From contig AP019416.1 of the NCBI GenBank assembly GCA_004295565.1, positions 3,038,001-3,102,000 of the forward strand: DNA of 64,000 bases, given 5' to 3'. Position 1 is the first letter of the stretch, and the number at the start of each line of letters is the position of its first letter. This document shows, one piece after another, positions 62,927 through 64,000 of the stretch. The stretch is from Vreelandella olivaria. Its GTDB lineage: Bacteria > Pseudomonadota > Gammaproteobacteria > Pseudomonadales > Halomonadaceae. The notes under the pieces were generated by a model that worked only from the letters and a program-made list of their open reading frames with translations, did no database searches and had not been told where the DNA came from. The position numbers and the translations under genes were made by a program.

Positions 62927-64000
62927 TCAACCCTTATTCGGTGATGGTTTGCGCGGGCCATTGCGGGTACGCCGGGGGCCACGACGGGTGGCCGGCTTCT
63001 CACTACTAGATTTCTTATCCCCCGCCGCTTTTGCGCCATCACCTTTAGCACCAGCGCCTTTAGCACCAGCACCCTCTTGGCCACCACGGCTCTTACGCGG
63101 TTGGCGGCGGGGCGAGGTTTTTCATCCCCCAGGCCGAAGTCAATCTTACGGTCATCCATATCCACACGCGCCACCTGCACGGTAAGGCCATCGCCCAAAC
63201 GATAGGTCGTGCCGGTGCGCTCACCTTTAAGGCGGTGCTTCTCAGCTTCGTAGTGGTAGTAGTCCGAAGGCAGCGATGTCACATGCACCAGACCTTCTAC
63301 GAAGAACTCATCCAGGCGTACAAACAGCCCGAACTGGGTGACAGAAGCGATGGTACCTTCGAACATCTCGCCGAGCTTGTCGGACATAAACTCGCACTTC
63401 AGCCAGCTCTCTACGTCACGGGTGGCTTCGTCGGCGCGGCGCTCGGTCATTGAGCAGTGCTCACCCAGCTCCAGCATCTGCTCGAAGGTATACGGGCACC
63501 ACTTGCTGGGCGGCTCAACCGGTGCACCTTCTACGCGCAGCACCGTGTTGGTCTGGCGCGGACCGCGGATCACCGAACGAATGGCACGGTGTACCAGCAG
63601 ATCAGGATAGCGACGAATCGGCGAAGTAAAGTGGGCGTAGGCTTGATACGCCAGGCCAAAGTGGCCCTCATTCTGTGGCGAATAGACGGCCTGATTCATC
63701 GAGCGCAGCATGACTGTTTGGATGATATCGAAGTCAGGACGATCGGCAATCGCCTCACGCAGCGCCTGATAATCCTGCGGCGTCGGCATATCGCCGCCGC
63801 CAACGGAAAGCCCCAACTCATTGAGGAAAAGGCGCAGCTTATCGAGGCGCTCGGGAGTAGGCCGCTCATGAATCCGGTAGAGTGCCGGCAAATCATGCTT
63901 ATCCAGGAAGCGAGCAGTCGCCACATTGGCCGCTAGCATGCACTCTTCAATTAACTTGTGGGCATTGTTACGGCTACGTGGAACAATTTTTTCGATTTTG
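62927..64000 (-). CDS. rnr: Ribonuclease R, C-terminal part
   Basis: 3' to 5' exoribonuclease able to degrade structured RNA. The window holds the end of the RNB catalytic domain (AYAHFTSPIRRYPDLLVHRA), the S1 RNA-binding domain (EGTIASVTQFGLFVRLDEFF) and a basic tail. A base missing in the A-run near 63122 hides the true tail, which has GAGAKGAGAKGDGAKAAGDK-type repeats and ends KPSPNKG at 62927. The N-terminal half lies beyond base 64000. It is followed by rlmB. Confidence 0.95.

Noticed and set aside
1-64000. CRISPR array, prophage, tRNA or rRNA
   Set aside because: No regularly spaced repeats, phage structural genes, cloverleaf or rRNA sequence was recognised while reading.

Overview
The window looks like chromosomal DNA of a moderately halophilic or alkaliphilic gammaproteobacterium of the Halomonas/Vreelandella type. 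This is inferred from a full group 1 Mrp Na+/H+ antiporter operon, a class I PHA synthase with a Ser-x-Cys-x-Gly nucleophile box, a DUF6489-like gene beside the phasin gene, gammaproteobacterial gene orders (smr/prmB/aroC; rpsF-rpsR-DUF2232-rplI-dnaB), and a GC content that appears to be in the mid to high 50s. No tRNA, rRNA or CRISPR array was recognised. The reading carries roughly 70 single-base frame breaks, many in essential genes such as dnaB, aroC, hemH, ettA and purD and often in homopolymers. I treat these as sequencing or assembly errors and give each broken gene its full reconstructed span.

Layout: 1-3837 polyamine ABC transporter potFGHI (minus). 4111-6558 ahpC and ahpF behind a candidate OxyR site. 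6610-9866 PHA granule genes: phaC, a phasin gene and a DUF6489-like gene. 9957-14694 aroC, prmB, a divergent smr gene, a patatin-like lipase and an alpha/beta hydrolase. 14840-19034 a 30-residue membrane peptide, a YbbP/YbbA ABC system and divergent tesA. 19139-32244 a cellulose synthesis operon (bcsP/O-like, Q, A, B, C, D, Z), in which bcsC is split by an IS1380-family element with a clean 4-bp target duplication and bcsZ carries an in-frame stop. 32546-37463 a SelW-like protein, an MFS carrier, a short LOV photoreceptor, a small acidic protein, ettA and a DUF1328 protein. 37540-41903 coq7, hinT, a phosphoribulokinase-like kinase, a thioesterase, purD and phaR. 42038-46353 rsmE, a retropepsin-like protein, an MltB-type transglycosylase, a DASH-type cryptochrome and a tiny DUF2256 gene. 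46573-52430 mrpABCDEFG. 52658-56678 hemH divergent from an FeS-type photolyase, then a DCC-family protein and two small genes. 56786-64000 dnaB interrupted by a large intein, then the ribosomal genes rplI/rpsR/rpsF with DUF2232, then rlmB and a partial rnr.

Three themes link genes across the window. First, PHA storage: phaC, the phasin gene, the DUF6489-like gene, palindromes that could be PhaR operators, and phaR itself about 32 kb away. Second, light and photodamage: the short LOV protein, two cryptochrome/photolyase proteins, DUF2256, DCC and ferrochelatase, with related TRTACAA-type repeats before the two photolyase-family units. Third, surface cellulose, where two independent lesions suggest the locus is inactive in this strain. 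The most unusual element is the DnaB intein: it sits inside the Walker A motif, and its homing-endonuclease region appears to carry an XRE-like helix-turn-helix between the two LAGLIDADG motifs.
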